A stretch of 14,905 nt of DNA from DASSKW01 sp035690065 (GCA_035690065.1 DASSKW010000056.1:1-14905); one strand, 5' to 3'. Numbered from the stretch's first letter, positions 1 to 7,112 are shown. Notes: a model not told the origin generated them from the letters alone. Numbers and translations: made by a program.

Positions 1-28
1 ATCTATTTATTTGATCCCGGAACAAATC

Positions 29-607
29 ATGTTGTTGATGCTCGATAACTACGATTCCTTCACCTATAACCTGGTGCAATATCTGGGCGAGCTGGGCGCC
101 GATGTGCGTGTGTATCGTAACGATGCCCTGACAGTCGCTGAGGTCGAGGCGTTGCATCCGGAGCGGATCGTGATCTCACCGGGGCCGTGCACGCCGAACC
201 AGGCGGGCATCTCGCTGGCGCTCATCGAGCAGTTGGGTGAGCACATCCCGATCCTCGGTGTGTGCCTCGGGCATCAGGCGATCGGCCAGGCTTATGGCGG
301 CAAGGTGATCCACGCCGGGCGGGTGATGCACGGCAAGACTTCGCCGATCCAGCATACCGGGAAAGGTGTGTTCACTGGGCTGCCGAACCCGTTCGAGGCC
401 ACGCGCTACCATTCGCTGGTGGTCGATAAGGCGTCGCTGCCGGAGTGTCTCGAAGTCACTGCCTGGACCCGCAACGACGACGGCAGCGTTGAGGAGATCA
501 TGGGTCTGCGTCACAAAACCCTGCCGGTCGAGGGTGTACAGTTTCATCCTGAATCGATCCTGACCCAGCAGGGGCATGCGCTGTTGAAGAATTTTCTGGA
601 GCGATAA
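29..607 (+). CDS. trpG: Anthranilate synthase component II, glutamine amidotransferase (TrpG/PabA type)
   Basis: This is the glutaminase subunit that releases ammonia from glutamine for component I (TrpE) in the first step of tryptophan synthesis; such subunits can also serve p-aminobenzoate synthesis. The 192-residue product is a complete class I amidotransferase. It opens with the family-typical LMLDNYDSFTYNLVQYL, has the nucleophile elbow GVCLGHQ with Cys79, and has the catalytic His173 and Glu175 in QFHPES. I chose ATG at 29 because homologues start just before LDNYDSF; a TTG at 11 would add six residues. No clear ribosome-binding site is visible, and only 28 bases precede the gene. trpD follows after 66 bases, supporting a trp role over a purely folate one. 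TrpE is not in the window. Identification is secure; the exact start is less so. Confidence 0.96.
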   Translation: MLLMLDNYDSFTYNLVQYLGELGADVRVYRNDALTVAEVEALHPERIVISPGPCTPNQAGISLALIEQLGEHIPILGVCLGHQAIGQAYGGKVIHAGRVMHGKTSPIQHTGKGVFTGLPNPFEATRYHSLVVDKASLPECLEVTAWTRNDDGSVEEIMGLRHKTLPVEGVQFHPESILTQQGHALLKNFLER

Positions 608-623
608 GGTAACTCCCTCACTC

Positions 624-651
624 TTCTCTCTCCCGCAACGGGGAGAGAGGA
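624..651. repeat. GC-rich hairpin between trpG and trpD
   Basis: A 9-bp perfect stem (626-634 CTCTCTCCC with 641-649 GGGAGAGAG) closes a 6-base loop (GCAACG); two more positions can pair if a G-U is allowed. No T-run follows, so it is not a standard intrinsic terminator. It resembles the CTCTCCC/GGGAGAG intergenic palindromes scattered in many GC-rich gammaproteobacterial genomes. Whether it recurs in this genome cannot be seen here. It could also affect mRNA stability or relative expression of trpG and trpD. Confidence 0.6.
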
Positions 652-673
652 CAAGGAAACAAGGCCGATTACT

Positions 674-1684
674 TTGGATATAAAAGAAGCCATCAGCCAC
701 ATCGTCGATCGTGAGGATCTCTCGCGTGCCGACATGGAGGCAGCGATGCGTCAGATCATGACCGGCAACGCGACACCGACCCAGATCGGCGGATTTCTCG
801 CCGGCTTGCGTGCCAAGGGCGAGACGGTGGACGAGATCACAGCCGCGGCCAAGGTGATGCGCGAACTGGCGTTGAGCGTGAAAGTTACCAGCGACAATCT
901 GGTCGATACCTGCGGTACCGGCGGCGATGGCAAGAGTCTGTTCAACGTGTCCACGGCATCGGCATTCGTCGCCGCGGCAGCGGGTGCGCGCGTGGCCAAA
1001 CACGGCAATCGTGCCATGTCCAGCTGTTCCGGCAGTGCCGACGTGCTGGAAGCACTGGGGATTAAATTGGATCTGCCGCCGGAACGGATCGCCGACTGCA
1101 TCGACCGCATCGGTCTCGGTTTCATGTTCGCGCCGGCACACCATGCGGCTGCGCGTTATGCAGCAGGCCCACGCAAGGAACTCGGTACCCGCACGCTTTT
1201 CAATCTGCTGGGACCGTTGACCAATCCTGCCAATGCGCCGAACCAGTTACTGGGTGTGTTCGCGCAACGCTGGCTGGAGCCGCTCGCGAAAGTCTTGCGC
1301 GCGCTCGGCAGCGAGCATGTGCTGGTGGTGCATTCGCGCGATGGGCTCGACGAGATCAGTATCGGCGCACCGACCTGGGTCGCGGAGTTGCAGGGCGGAC
1401 AGGTGCGCAGTTATACGGTGCAGCCGGAAGACTTCGGGATCACGCGGCAATCCATCGATGGTCTGCGGGCGACCAGCGTGGCACAGAGTCTGGAACTGAT
1501 CCGTACCGCATTGTCGGGCCGGCCCGGTCCGGCGGGTGATATGGTGGCACTGAATGCGGGGGCGGCGATCTATGCTGCCGGGATCAGCGAGACGCTGGTG
1601 AGCGGTGTCGCCAAAGCGCGCGAGACGCTGGTGAGCGGTGCGGCCATGCACAAGCTGGAACAACTGGTGGAGGCGACGCGGTGA
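674..1684 (+). CDS. trpD: Anthranilate phosphoribosyltransferase
   Basis: TrpD transfers the phosphoribosyl group of PRPP to anthranilate, the second step of tryptophan synthesis. The 336-residue length is normal. The PRPP-binding glycine-rich loop DTCGTGGDG lies at about residues 78-86, KHGNRAMSSCSGSADVLEALG at 109-129, and the anthranilate-site stretch with GPRKELGTRTLFNLLGPLTNP further on. The start is a TTG at 674, giving the expected N-terminus MDIKEAISHIV; AAGG at 661-664 sits 9 bases upstream. The next in-frame ATG (734) would cut into the conserved N-terminal helices. The stop overlaps the GTG start of trpC by 4 bases, indicating translational coupling. The 3' end contains a 21-bp direct repeat encoding ETLVSG twice, although overall length is not enlarged. 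Confidence 0.97.
   Translation: MDIKEAISHIVDREDLSRADMEAAMRQIMTGNATPTQIGGFLAGLRAKGETVDEITAAAKVMRELALSVKVTSDNLVDTCGTGGDGKSLFNVSTASAFVAAAAGARVAKHGNRAMSSCSGSADVLEALGIKLDLPPERIADCIDRIGLGFMFAPAHHAAARYAAGPRKELGTRTLFNLLGPLTNPANAPNQLLGVFAQRWLEPLAKVLRALGSEHVLVVHSRDGLDEISIGAPTWVAELQGGQVRSYTVQPEDFGITRQSIDGLRATSVAQSLELIRTALSGRPGPAGDMVALNAGAAIYAAGISETLVSGVAKARETLVSGAAMHKLEQLVEATR
1587..1640 (+). repeat. 21-bp direct repeat inside the 3' end of trpD
   Basis: GCGAGACGCTGGTGAGCGGTG occurs at 1587-1607 and again at 1620-1640, exactly 33 bases (11 codons) apart, so both copies encode ETLVSG in the same frame. Usual TrpD proteins have similar helical text with the same spacing at this place, so this looks like local sequence homogenisation and not an insertion. 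Confidence 0.85.
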
Positions 1685-2496
1685 CAGGAGGACCGGATAT
1701 CCTCAAGCGCATCCTCGCGGTCAAGGTCGAGGAGGTGGCGACACGTAGCGCGGCGCAGCCATTGGCGCAGTTGCGCGCCCGCTTGCAGGGGTTGCCGCCG
1801 ACGCGTGACTTCCGTGGAGCACTCGAAGATTCCATCGCCCGGGGAAGCGCGGGCATCATCGCCGAGATCAAGAAAGCGTCACCGAGCAAAGGCTTGTTGC
1901 GTGATGACTTTGATGTCAGCAGTATCGCTGCGAGTTATACCCGTGCCGGAGCCGCGTGCCTCTCGGTGCTGACCGACGAACACTTCTTTCAGGGCGCCAG
2001 CGGCTATCTGCAACAGGCACACGACGCATGTGGCTTGCCGTTGTTGCGCAAGGACTTCATCGTCGATCCCTGGCAGATCTATGAATCGCGGGCGATGGGT
2101 GCGGATTGCATCCTGTTGATCGTCGCGGCATTAGGCGATGCCATGCTCGGCGATCTCATGGCGCTCGCGACCGATCTCGATATGGATGTGCTGGTGGAAG
2201 TGCATGATGCGGAAGAGCTGGATCGCGCTTTGCAATTTCCGTCCTCGCTGTTGGGCATCAACAATCGCGATCTGAAAAGTTTCGATACCGACGTGCAGAC
2301 TACCCTGGGGCTGTTGCCGCAGATTCCGGCTGATCGCTTGCTGATTACCGAGAGCGGGATCCGTACCCGTGAAGATGTGTTGCGTATGCGTCAAGCCGGG
2401 GTGCACGGGTTCCTGGTCGGCGAGACCTGCATGCTCGCCGATGATCCCGGTGAGAAACTGGCGGAATTGTTCCGAACCCGAATCAGTGGTGTTTGA
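1681..2496 (+). CDS. trpC: Indole-3-glycerol phosphate synthase
   Basis: TrpC converts carboxyphenylamino-deoxyribulose phosphate to indole-3-glycerol phosphate. The 271-residue protein is the stand-alone (beta/alpha)8 enzyme, without the TrpF domain fused in enteric bacteria. Conserved elements are IIAEIKKASPSKG (residues 59-71, with Glu62 and Lys64), LLRKDFIVD (Lys124), LVEVH (Glu173), LGINNRDL and ITESGI (Glu224). The GTG at 1681 is preceded by GGAGG at 1669-1673, 7 bases away, which fixes the start and gives the GTGA overlap with trpD. The last 14 bases overlap the end of the convergent crp-like gene. No phosphoribosylanthranilate isomerase gene is present nearby, so trpF must lie elsewhere. 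Confidence 0.97.
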   Translation: MTGGPDILKRILAVKVEEVATRSAAQPLAQLRARLQGLPPTRDFRGALEDSIARGSAGIIAEIKKASPSKGLLRDDFDVSSIAASYTRAGAACLSVLTDEHFFQGASGYLQQAHDACGLPLLRKDFIVDPWQIYESRAMGADCILLIVAALGDAMLGDLMALATDLDMDVLVEVHDAEELDRALQFPSSLLGINNRDLKSFDTDVQTTLGLLPQIPADRLLITESGIRTREDVLRMRQAGVHGFLVGETCMLADDPGEKLAELFRTRISGV

Positions 2497-3169
2497 AACG
2501 GCGGGTCAGCGGGATGGTCCGGTCGCCGGTGGCTTCGGCGCCGAACACTACGATGGTCTTGCCTGCTACCGAGATCAAACCCTGTTCTTCAAGCGTCTTC
2601 AGCACCCGGCCGGCCATCTCTCGCGAACAACCGACGATGCGACCGATCTCCTGACGGCTGATCCGGATCTGCATGCCGTCGGGATGGGTCATGGCATCCG
2701 GTTGTCGGCAAAGATCCAGCAGGGTGCGGGCGATGCGGCCGGTGACGTCCAGGAAGGCCAGGTCGCTGACTTTGCGGGTGGTGAGTTTGAGTCGCGCTGC
2801 AAGTTGTCCCGCCAGTGCGAACAGCAGATCCGGATCGTTGCGCGCGAGCTCGCGAAACCGCGGATAGCTGATCTCGGCAATCAGGCATTCGGTGCGCGTG
2901 CGCACCCACGCGGTACGGGTCGGGTCTTCCTGAAATAACCCCATCTCGCCGAAGAATTCGCCGCGATTGAGGTACGCGACCACGATCTCGTTGGCGTCAT
3001 CGTCCTCGACTACGACGGCGACCGAGCCCTCGATCACCAGAAACAGACTGTTGGAGCTATCGCCCGCATTGATCACCGCAGACTTGGGCGGGAAGCGGCG
3101 CAAGTGGCAATGAGCGACGAAGTGATCCAGCGCAGGGATACCGAAACTGCGCATCTGTTCCTGTGCCAT
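2483..3169 (-). CDS. crp: CRP/FNR-family transcription regulator, Vfr/Clp-like
   Basis: This 228-residue protein is a cyclic-nucleotide-binding-type regulator. The N-terminal beta-roll carries GEFFGEMGLF (residues 70-79) and Arg85-Thr86, the places of E. coli CRP Arg82-Ser83 that hold the cAMP phosphate. Thr130-Thr131 stand where E. coli has Thr127-Ser128 on the dimer helix. The C-terminal helix-turn-helix (ISRQEIGRIVGCSREMAGRVLK) retains Arg183, Glu184 and Arg188, matching CRP's DNA-contacting residues, so a TGTGA-type target is likely. Most of the C-terminal half resembles CRP/Vfr, but GEMGLF and REMAGRVLK are as in Xanthomonas Clp, which responds to c-di-GMP. About 16 extra residues follow the usual C-terminus. 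The ATG at 3169 has a GAGGG ribosome-binding site 6 bases upstream. The ligand is not decidable from sequence alone. Confidence 0.93.
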   Translation of the reverse strand: MAQEQMRSFGIPALDHFVAHCHLRRFPPKSAVINAGDSSNSLFLVIEGSVAVVVEDDDANEIVVAYLNRGEFFGEMGLFQEDPTRTAWVRTRTECLIAEISYPRFRELARNDPDLLFALAGQLAARLKLTTRKVSDLAFLDVTGRIARTLLDLCRQPDAMTHPDGMQIRISRQEIGRIVGCSREMAGRVLKTLEEQGLISVAGKTIVVFGAEATGDRTIPLTRRFKHH

Positions 3170-3393
3170 GCTTTTCCCTCGGGATCGGTATGCTCCACAA
3201 GCCTATAAACTAGCATGAATGATTGCAAAATACGCGGTCTCTGGGCAGAACAATTATTCATATAAAACATGCAGTTGGGTCGTGGTAACCATGAAGAGCA
3301 TCACGGCCGGCATGGTGCAGCCGGTAAATGTCTATAAAATAGCCGGTCTCGTCTAAATCTGCCGTTTGTGGCCCCGGCCAGGAGGATCCCGCA
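3170..3393. other. Intergenic region between divergent crp and speD
   Basis: This 224-base AT-richer stretch must hold the promoters for the two divergent genes. Weak candidates are TTTGCA-16-TATAGG reading toward crp (about 3227-3200 on the minus strand) and a TATAAA at 3333-3338 toward speD with no good -35 partner. I see no TGTGA-N6-TCACA CRP operator, no protein-coding frame and no terminator. It ends in the speD ribosome-binding site. Confidence 0.4.
3381..3386 (+). promoter_or_regulatory. Ribosome-binding site deciding the speD start
   Basis: GGAGGA lies 7 bases before the TTG at 3394 and 10 bases before the GTG at 3397. This near-perfect Shine-Dalgarno sequence favours the TTG as the initiator and shows that the gene is well translated despite lacking an ATG. 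Confidence 0.75.
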
Positions 3394-4227
3394 TTGGTGA
3401 CGCCGCTCAACAAGTTGAAGCTGCACGGCTTCAATAATCTGACCAAGACTCTCAGCTTCAATATCTACGATATCAACTACGCGATGACCGAGCGGCACCG
3501 TCGCGAATACATCGAATATATCGACGAGGCCTACAATGCCGAGCGTCTCACCCAGATACTCAGTAATGTCTCCAATATCATCGGCGCCAATATCCTCAAC
3601 ATCGCGCGCCAGGATTACGATCCGCAAGGAGCCTCTGTGACCATGCTGATCTCGGAGGAGCCGATCGCCTCGCAGATACTCGCCGCCAGCCACGATAACG
3701 AGTCGCCCGGCCCGCTGCCGGATGCTGTGGTCGCGCATCTGGACAAGAGTCACATCACGGTGCATACCTATCCGGAGAGCCATCCGGACAACGGTATCAG
3801 CACGTTCCGTGCCGACATCGACGTCTCGACCTGCGGGCGCATCTCGCCGCTCAAGGCCCTGAATTACCTGTTGCATGTGTTCGAATCCGATATCGTGATG
3901 ATGGATTACCGGGTACGTGGTTTCACGCGCGACGTACACGGCACCAAGCATTACATCGATCACGATATCGATTCGATCCAGAATTTCCTCTCCGATGACA
4001 CGCGCGAGCAGTACCAGACCATCGACGTGAACGTCTATCAGGAAAGCATCTTCCACACCAAGATGATCCTCAAGCAGTTCGATCTCGACAATTATCTGTT
4101 CGGTACCGGTGCCGATGAGCTCAAGCCGCAGGAAGCGGAGTTGATCCGCCAACGCCTGAAGAACGAGATGCTTGAGATCTTCTATGGACGCAACATCCAG
4201 AAAGGCAGCCAGGCGGAGTTCGAGTGA
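3394..4227 (+). CDS. speD: S-adenosylmethionine decarboxylase proenzyme, class 1A
   Basis: SpeD makes decarboxylated AdoMet, the aminopropyl donor for spermidine synthesis. The proenzyme cuts itself between Lys118 and Ser119 in VAHLDKSHI (codons at 3745-3750), and the serine becomes the pyruvoyl cofactor of the alpha chain. The protein aligns along its whole 277 residues with the E. coli type: LKLHGFNNLTK near the start, NIIGANILNIARQDYDPQGASVT, HTYPESHP, FRADIDVSTCG, ISPLKALNYLL and NVYQESIFHTKM. It is a little longer than the E. coli protein, mainly at the C-terminus. The start is TTG 3394 (GTG 3397 is possible). The stop overlaps the next small membrane gene, suggesting an operon. No spermidine synthase gene is adjacent. 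Confidence 0.97.
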   Translation: MVTPLNKLKLHGFNNLTKTLSFNIYDINYAMTERHRREYIEYIDEAYNAERLTQILSNVSNIIGANILNIARQDYDPQGASVTMLISEEPIASQILAASHDNESPGPLPDAVVAHLDKSHITVHTYPESHPDNGISTFRADIDVSTCGRISPLKALNYLLHVFESDIVMMDYRVRGFTRDVHGTKHYIDHDIDSIQNFLSDDTREQYQTIDVNVYQESIFHTKMILKQFDLDNYLFGTGADELKPQEAELIRQRLKNEMLEIFYGRNIQKGSQAEFE

Positions 4228-4502
4228 TGACGTATATCAGTGGCTTGCTGGCGATTACCGGAGTGCTCGCCGTTACCTACGGTGGCCTGATTCTGTGGAA
4301 TCTCGCTGATACGCGTCGGGAAATCGAACAACAGGCCTGGCTGGAATCTGAGGAGATACGCAGCAGCAAGCTCAACAGCATGCAGAACATGCGTCATCTG
4401 TTGCAGCCGGAGCGCAAGAACATCAGCTTCAGCCGCAGCAAGGGGCGCGGTTATGCGATGCTCGCGCTCGGCATCGTGCTGCTGGTGTTTGCGTTCACCT
4501 GA
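4227..4502 (+). CDS. Small two-helix membrane protein of unknown function
   Basis: I do not recognise this family. The 91-residue product has a hydrophobic segment at residues 3-24, a charged middle of about 45 residues rich in Glu, Arg, Lys and Gln that is probably helical, and a second hydrophobic segment at about 73-91 ending at the C-terminus. This suggests a two-pass inner-membrane protein with a soluble loop. I chose ATG 4227, which shares its A with the speD stop (TGATG) and has GGAG at 4215-4218, 8 bases upstream; GTG at 4224 is the alternative. The coupling to speD and the 10-base gap to the acetyltransferase imply co-expression with polyamine synthesis, but a functional link is only inference. 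Codon use matches its neighbours. Confidence 0.82.
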   Translation: MTYISGLLAITGVLAVTYGGLILWNLADTRREIEQQAWLESEEIRSSKLNSMQNMRHLLQPERKNISFSRSKGRGYAMLALGIVLLVFAFT

Positions 4503-4512
4503 GAGAGCAACC

Positions 4513-5058
4513 GTGTTCGATACGTTACTGGGGCCACGTTGTCGTCTGAGGCTTTTCCTGGAAGCGGATCTGGAGACGTTCGCCGGTTATCGTTCTGACT
4601 CGTCCGTGGCCAGGTTCCAGAGCTGGTCTTCCTATTCTCTGGACGATGCGAAACGGTTATACGCAACCCTGGGCGACACCTCATTCGGGACGCCAGGCAC
4701 CTGGTTCCAGATCGCCGTTGCCGATCGACAGGACGATACGCTGCTGGGCGACTGCGCCTTGCATTTCCTCGAGGACGGGCGGCAGGTCGAGATCGGGTTC
4801 ACGCTGGCCCCACAGCATCAGGGCAAAGGGCTTGCCAAAGAAGCGGTGGCGCTGTTGCTCGATTACGTGTTCACGAAGCTCGGCAAGCATCGGGCAATCG
4901 CGATCACCGATGCGAAGAATCAGGCGGCGAAGAAATTACTGCTGGGCTTGGGTTTCAGACAGGAAGCACATTATCTGCAGAATGTGTTCTTCAAGGGCGG
5001 TTGGGGCGATGAATGCCTGTTCGCCTGTCTGGCGAGCGAATGGCGGGCAGAACCCTGA
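4513..5058 (+). CDS. GNAT-family N-acetyltransferase (RimJ/RimL-like)
   Basis: The 181-residue product has the layout of the RimJ/RimL-type GNAT group, which moves an acetyl group from acetyl-CoA to an amine on a protein, antibiotic or small molecule. The N-terminal strand RCRLRLFLEADLETFAGYR, a central VEIGFTLAP strand, the acetyl-CoA pyrophosphate loop QHQGKGLAKEA (residues 101-111) and the helix NQAAKKLLLGLGF before a final strand are all visible. I chose GTG 4513, because the frame upstream is only the shadow of the membrane gene; GAGAG at about 4502-4506 serves as a weak ribosome-binding site. It lies third in the speD operon, so polyamine acetylation is a possible but unproven role. It converges with coq7 across 18 bases. 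Confidence 0.9.
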   Translation: MFDTLLGPRCRLRLFLEADLETFAGYRSDSSVARFQSWSSYSLDDAKRLYATLGDTSFGTPGTWFQIAVADRQDDTLLGDCALHFLEDGRQVEIGFTLAPQHQGKGLAKEAVALLLDYVFTKLGKHRAIAITDAKNQAAKKLLLGLGFRQEAHYLQNVFFKGGWGDECLFACLASEWRAEP

Positions 5059-5076
5059 AACTGGTCTGATCAAGGC

Positions 5077-5724
5077 TTAAATCCAGTACGCGGTCCGGGT
5101 CATCAGCTTCGAAGTCAGGCGCATCAAAGTCCGGATAGGCGCGGGCATGGATTTGCCGCCGGCGCGGCGGGCGCTCTCGCCATGATGTAATTCATCCTTG
5201 GCCATCTGTTCGATGATCGTGCGACTGCGAATATCGTGTGCCGGCAATCGTTGCAGGTGGCTTTGCAGATGTTCTACCACCTGGTTCTCGGTTTCCGCCA
5301 CGAAGCCCAGGCTGAATGCATCGCCGATCAGTCCTGCAGTCGCGCCGATCATGAACGAGCCGAGATACCACACAGGATCGAGACGGCTGGTTGCCGAGTT
5401 GAGTTCATCCAGGCGCGTCTCACACCAGGCCAGGTGATCTGTCTCTTCCCGCGCAGAAGCCGCCATGGCGTCGCGAACCGCATCGTTGCGGCTGGTCAGC
5501 CCCTGTCCCTGATAGAGCGCTTGTGCTGCCACTTCACCGGCGTGGTTGATACGCATGAGTCGTCCGGCCAGTTGCTGTTCAGCGGCGCTCAGTCCATCTG
5601 CCGGCAGGGTGTCGGCTGGATAGGCGCGGCCAGCAGGATGTTCTGCCGAGGTGAACGCAGTCCGCAGGCTGTGATCGATGCCGATCAGGAAGCGGTCGAG
5701 AGCGGTCAGAGTGCGCGCAGTCAT
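5077..5724 (-). CDS. coq7: 3-demethoxyubiquinol 3-hydroxylase (di-iron Coq7)
   Basis: Coq7 hydroxylates demethoxyubiquinol, the penultimate step of ubiquinone synthesis, at the inner-membrane surface. The 215-residue protein has the carboxylate-bridged di-iron ligands: Glu64 in RINHAGEVAAQALY, Glu94 and His97 in REETDHLAW, Glu146 in ETENQVVEHL, and Glu178 and His181 in KDELHHGE. LGSFMIGATAGLIGD (121-135) is the usual hydrophobic segment. Length and N-terminus agree with the bacterial family if translation begins at ATG 5724; a GTG at 5778 would add 18 residues that look unrelated. No clear ribosome-binding site precedes the ATG. Having Coq7 instead of UbiF fits Pseudomonas- or xanthomonad-like bacteria. 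Confidence 0.95.
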   Translation of the reverse strand: MTARTLTALDRFLIGIDHSLRTAFTSAEHPAGRAYPADTLPADGLSAAEQQLAGRLMRINHAGEVAAQALYQGQGLTSRNDAVRDAMAASAREETDHLAWCETRLDELNSATSRLDPVWYLGSFMIGATAGLIGDAFSLGFVAETENQVVEHLQSHLQRLPAHDIRSRTIIEQMAKDELHHGESARRAGGKSMPAPIRTLMRLTSKLMTRTAYWI

Positions 5725-5968
5725 GGCGAGAGTATAGCTTGGCTTGTCGCAAAGCCCCGCATCAGATGATCCGGCCACATTGCGGGTCCCGAGCCAGGTC
5801 GGCCGGCGCTAAAGTCGGGCAGCGGCAGCGACATTTACATATCCATATCCGGCGCTGAGCCGGTATCATGATGTTCTGACTCGGATCCTGTGTCTGCGAT
5901 CGGCTGGTTAGCCGGATTTCAGATTTTTTTTTGCGTAATTTGTCACGTCCATTTCAAGGAAGCTCAGC
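5725..5968. other. Intergenic region between divergent coq7 and the DUF481 gene
   Basis: This 244-base stretch separates two divergent genes and should carry both promoters, but no convincing -35/-10 pair stands out. It contains a 5-bp hairpin CCGGC-GCTGA-GCCGG (5849-5863) next to TATCAT (5864-5869), a second 5-bp hairpin (5901-5914), and a run of nine T at 5924-5932. The ribosome-binding site AAGGA for the DUF481 gene is at about 5957-5961. No coding frame is convincing. Confidence 0.4.
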
Positions 5969-6739
5969 ATGTCCAAGCGTGCATGGTTCTCGTTGTTCTC
6001 GGCCCTGATGACCGGCATGCTCGCCGCCTCAGCGCACGCCGATTCCAGCTGGACCGACCTCAATGCCGATGCCGGTGCGGCCAGCAAGGTTGCGGTCAAG
6101 GAAGGCTGGCAGGGCTCAGTCTCGCTGGGTTATCTGCATACCACCGGTAACAGCAATACGGTGAGCCTGAACGGCAAGGCGCTGGCGGGGTATAAAAGCG
6201 GCAACTGGCAGGATTCGCTGGCATTTACGGCGCTGAACGCCAGCCAGGATAACGTCCGTACTGCGGAGAGCTACGAAGGCAGCGGGCAGAGCAATTATTC
6301 ACTCACCGAGAATAACTATCTGTTCGGTGCGCTCAATTATCTGTCCGACCGGTTCAGCGGCTATGACCGGCGTACGACCGAAATCGTCGGTTATGGCCGG
6401 CGCTTGCTGAATTCCGATACCCAGCAACTTGGCGTTGAACTGGGTGTCGGCGCCATCCAGACTCACTACACTGACGACACCAGTGAGAGTGGTCTCATCG
6501 AACGGTTGGCGCTCAATTACCTGTGGCAGTTCAGTGAGAAAAGCAATTTCAGCGAAAATTTGAGCGTGGAGCATGACACTGATAACGACTTCACGCAGTC
6601 GGTGACCGCCCTGACCACCAATCTGGCTGGCGATTTCGCGCTTTCCGTCTCGTATACGGTGAAGCACAACAGCACGGTATTGCCGGGGTTCAAGAACACC
6701 GACACCATCACCGCGATTTCGCTGGTTTACAGCTTCTGA
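5969..6739 (+). CDS. DUF481-family outer-membrane beta-barrel protein
   Basis: The 256-residue product has a clear Sec signal peptide (KR, a hydrophobic core, then AASAHA before DSS, cleavage after about residue 24). The mature part is made of alternating-residue beta strands such as WQGSVSLGYLHTTGNSNTVSLNGKALAGYKSG and ends in aromatic LVYSF, with the C-terminal Phe typical of outer-membrane proteins inserted by BamA. GWQGSVSLGYLHTTGNSNT at the start of the barrel is typical of the DUF481 family (E. coli YdiY-like), whose function is not established. The ATG at 5969 follows AAGGA at a good distance. It stands alone between divergent coq7 and the ferredoxin gene. Confidence 0.87.
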   Translation: MSKRAWFSLFSALMTGMLAASAHADSSWTDLNADAGAASKVAVKEGWQGSVSLGYLHTTGNSNTVSLNGKALAGYKSGNWQDSLAFTALNASQDNVRTAESYEGSGQSNYSLTENNYLFGALNYLSDRFSGYDRRTTEIVGYGRRLLNSDTQQLGVELGVGAIQTHYTDDTSESGLIERLALNYLWQFSEKSNFSENLSVEHDTDNDFTQSVTALTTNLAGDFALSVSYTVKHNSTVLPGFKNTDTITAISLVYSF

Positions 6740-6803
6740 ACGCGGGCAGGGATCGGAGTAGAATGGAGCCGCTCCTCGATGGAGCCTGAGTTTCCAATTA
6801 GTC

Positions 6804-7112
6804 ATGTCGTACTACCGTCGCCATATCTTCTTCTGCACCAACCAGCGTGACGATGGCTCGCCCTGTTGCCAGAATCACGGTGCCGAAGCGATGCGCAAGC
6901 ATGCCAAGCAACGGGTCAAGCAGCTTGGGATTGCCGGTCCGGGCGGGGTACGGGTCAATAGGTCCGGCTGTCTGGACCGTTGCAGCGAAGGGCCGATCGC
7001 CGTGGTCTATCCGGATGCGGTCTGGTACAGCTATGACGACCTGGAAGACATCGACGAGGTCGTCGAGGAGCATCTGCTCAACGGACGCGTGGTCGAACGC
7101 CTCAAAATATAG
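6804..7112 (+). CDS. Thioredoxin-like [2Fe-2S] ferredoxin
   Basis: This 102-residue protein belongs to the thioredoxin-fold [2Fe-2S] ferredoxin group (related to NuoE and the Azotobacter-type small ferredoxins). It has Cys11 in HIFFCTNQR, a Cys21-Cys22 pair, and Cys56 and Cys60 in VNRSGCLDRCSEGP, giving the family's Cys...Cys...CysX3Cys ligand pattern with one spare cysteine. The end is acidic, as in electron carriers (DDLEDIDEVVEEH). It is predicted to be a cytoplasmic electron carrier; its partner is unknown. The ATG at 6804 has no strong ribosome-binding site. It lies 64 bases after the DUF481 gene and about 150 bases before rplM, and has no evident operon partner. Confidence 0.88.
   Translation: MSYYRRHIFFCTNQRDDGSPCCQNHGAEAMRKHAKQRVKQLGIAGPGGVRVNRSGCLDRCSEGPIAVVYPDAVWYSYDDLEDIDEVVEEHLLNGRVVERLKI

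Noticed and set aside
176..1144. A 322-codon open frame on the minus strand opposite trpG and trpD
   Set aside because: It lies opposite two clearly conserved genes, spans their gap, has no recognisable domain and is rich in His, Arg and Gly as expected of GC-rich antisense frames.
3301..4152. A 283-codon open frame on the minus strand opposite speD
   Set aside because: It is codon-for-codon antisense to speD, with the repetitive Asp/Val/Ile/Arg text of a reverse-frame shadow, and there is no ribosome-binding site or family match.
5901..5932. Hairpin CGGCT-GGTT-AGCCG followed by nine T as a terminator upstream of the DUF481 gene
   Set aside because: The stem is only 5 bp, nine bases separate it from the T-run, and no plus-strand gene lies upstream to terminate.
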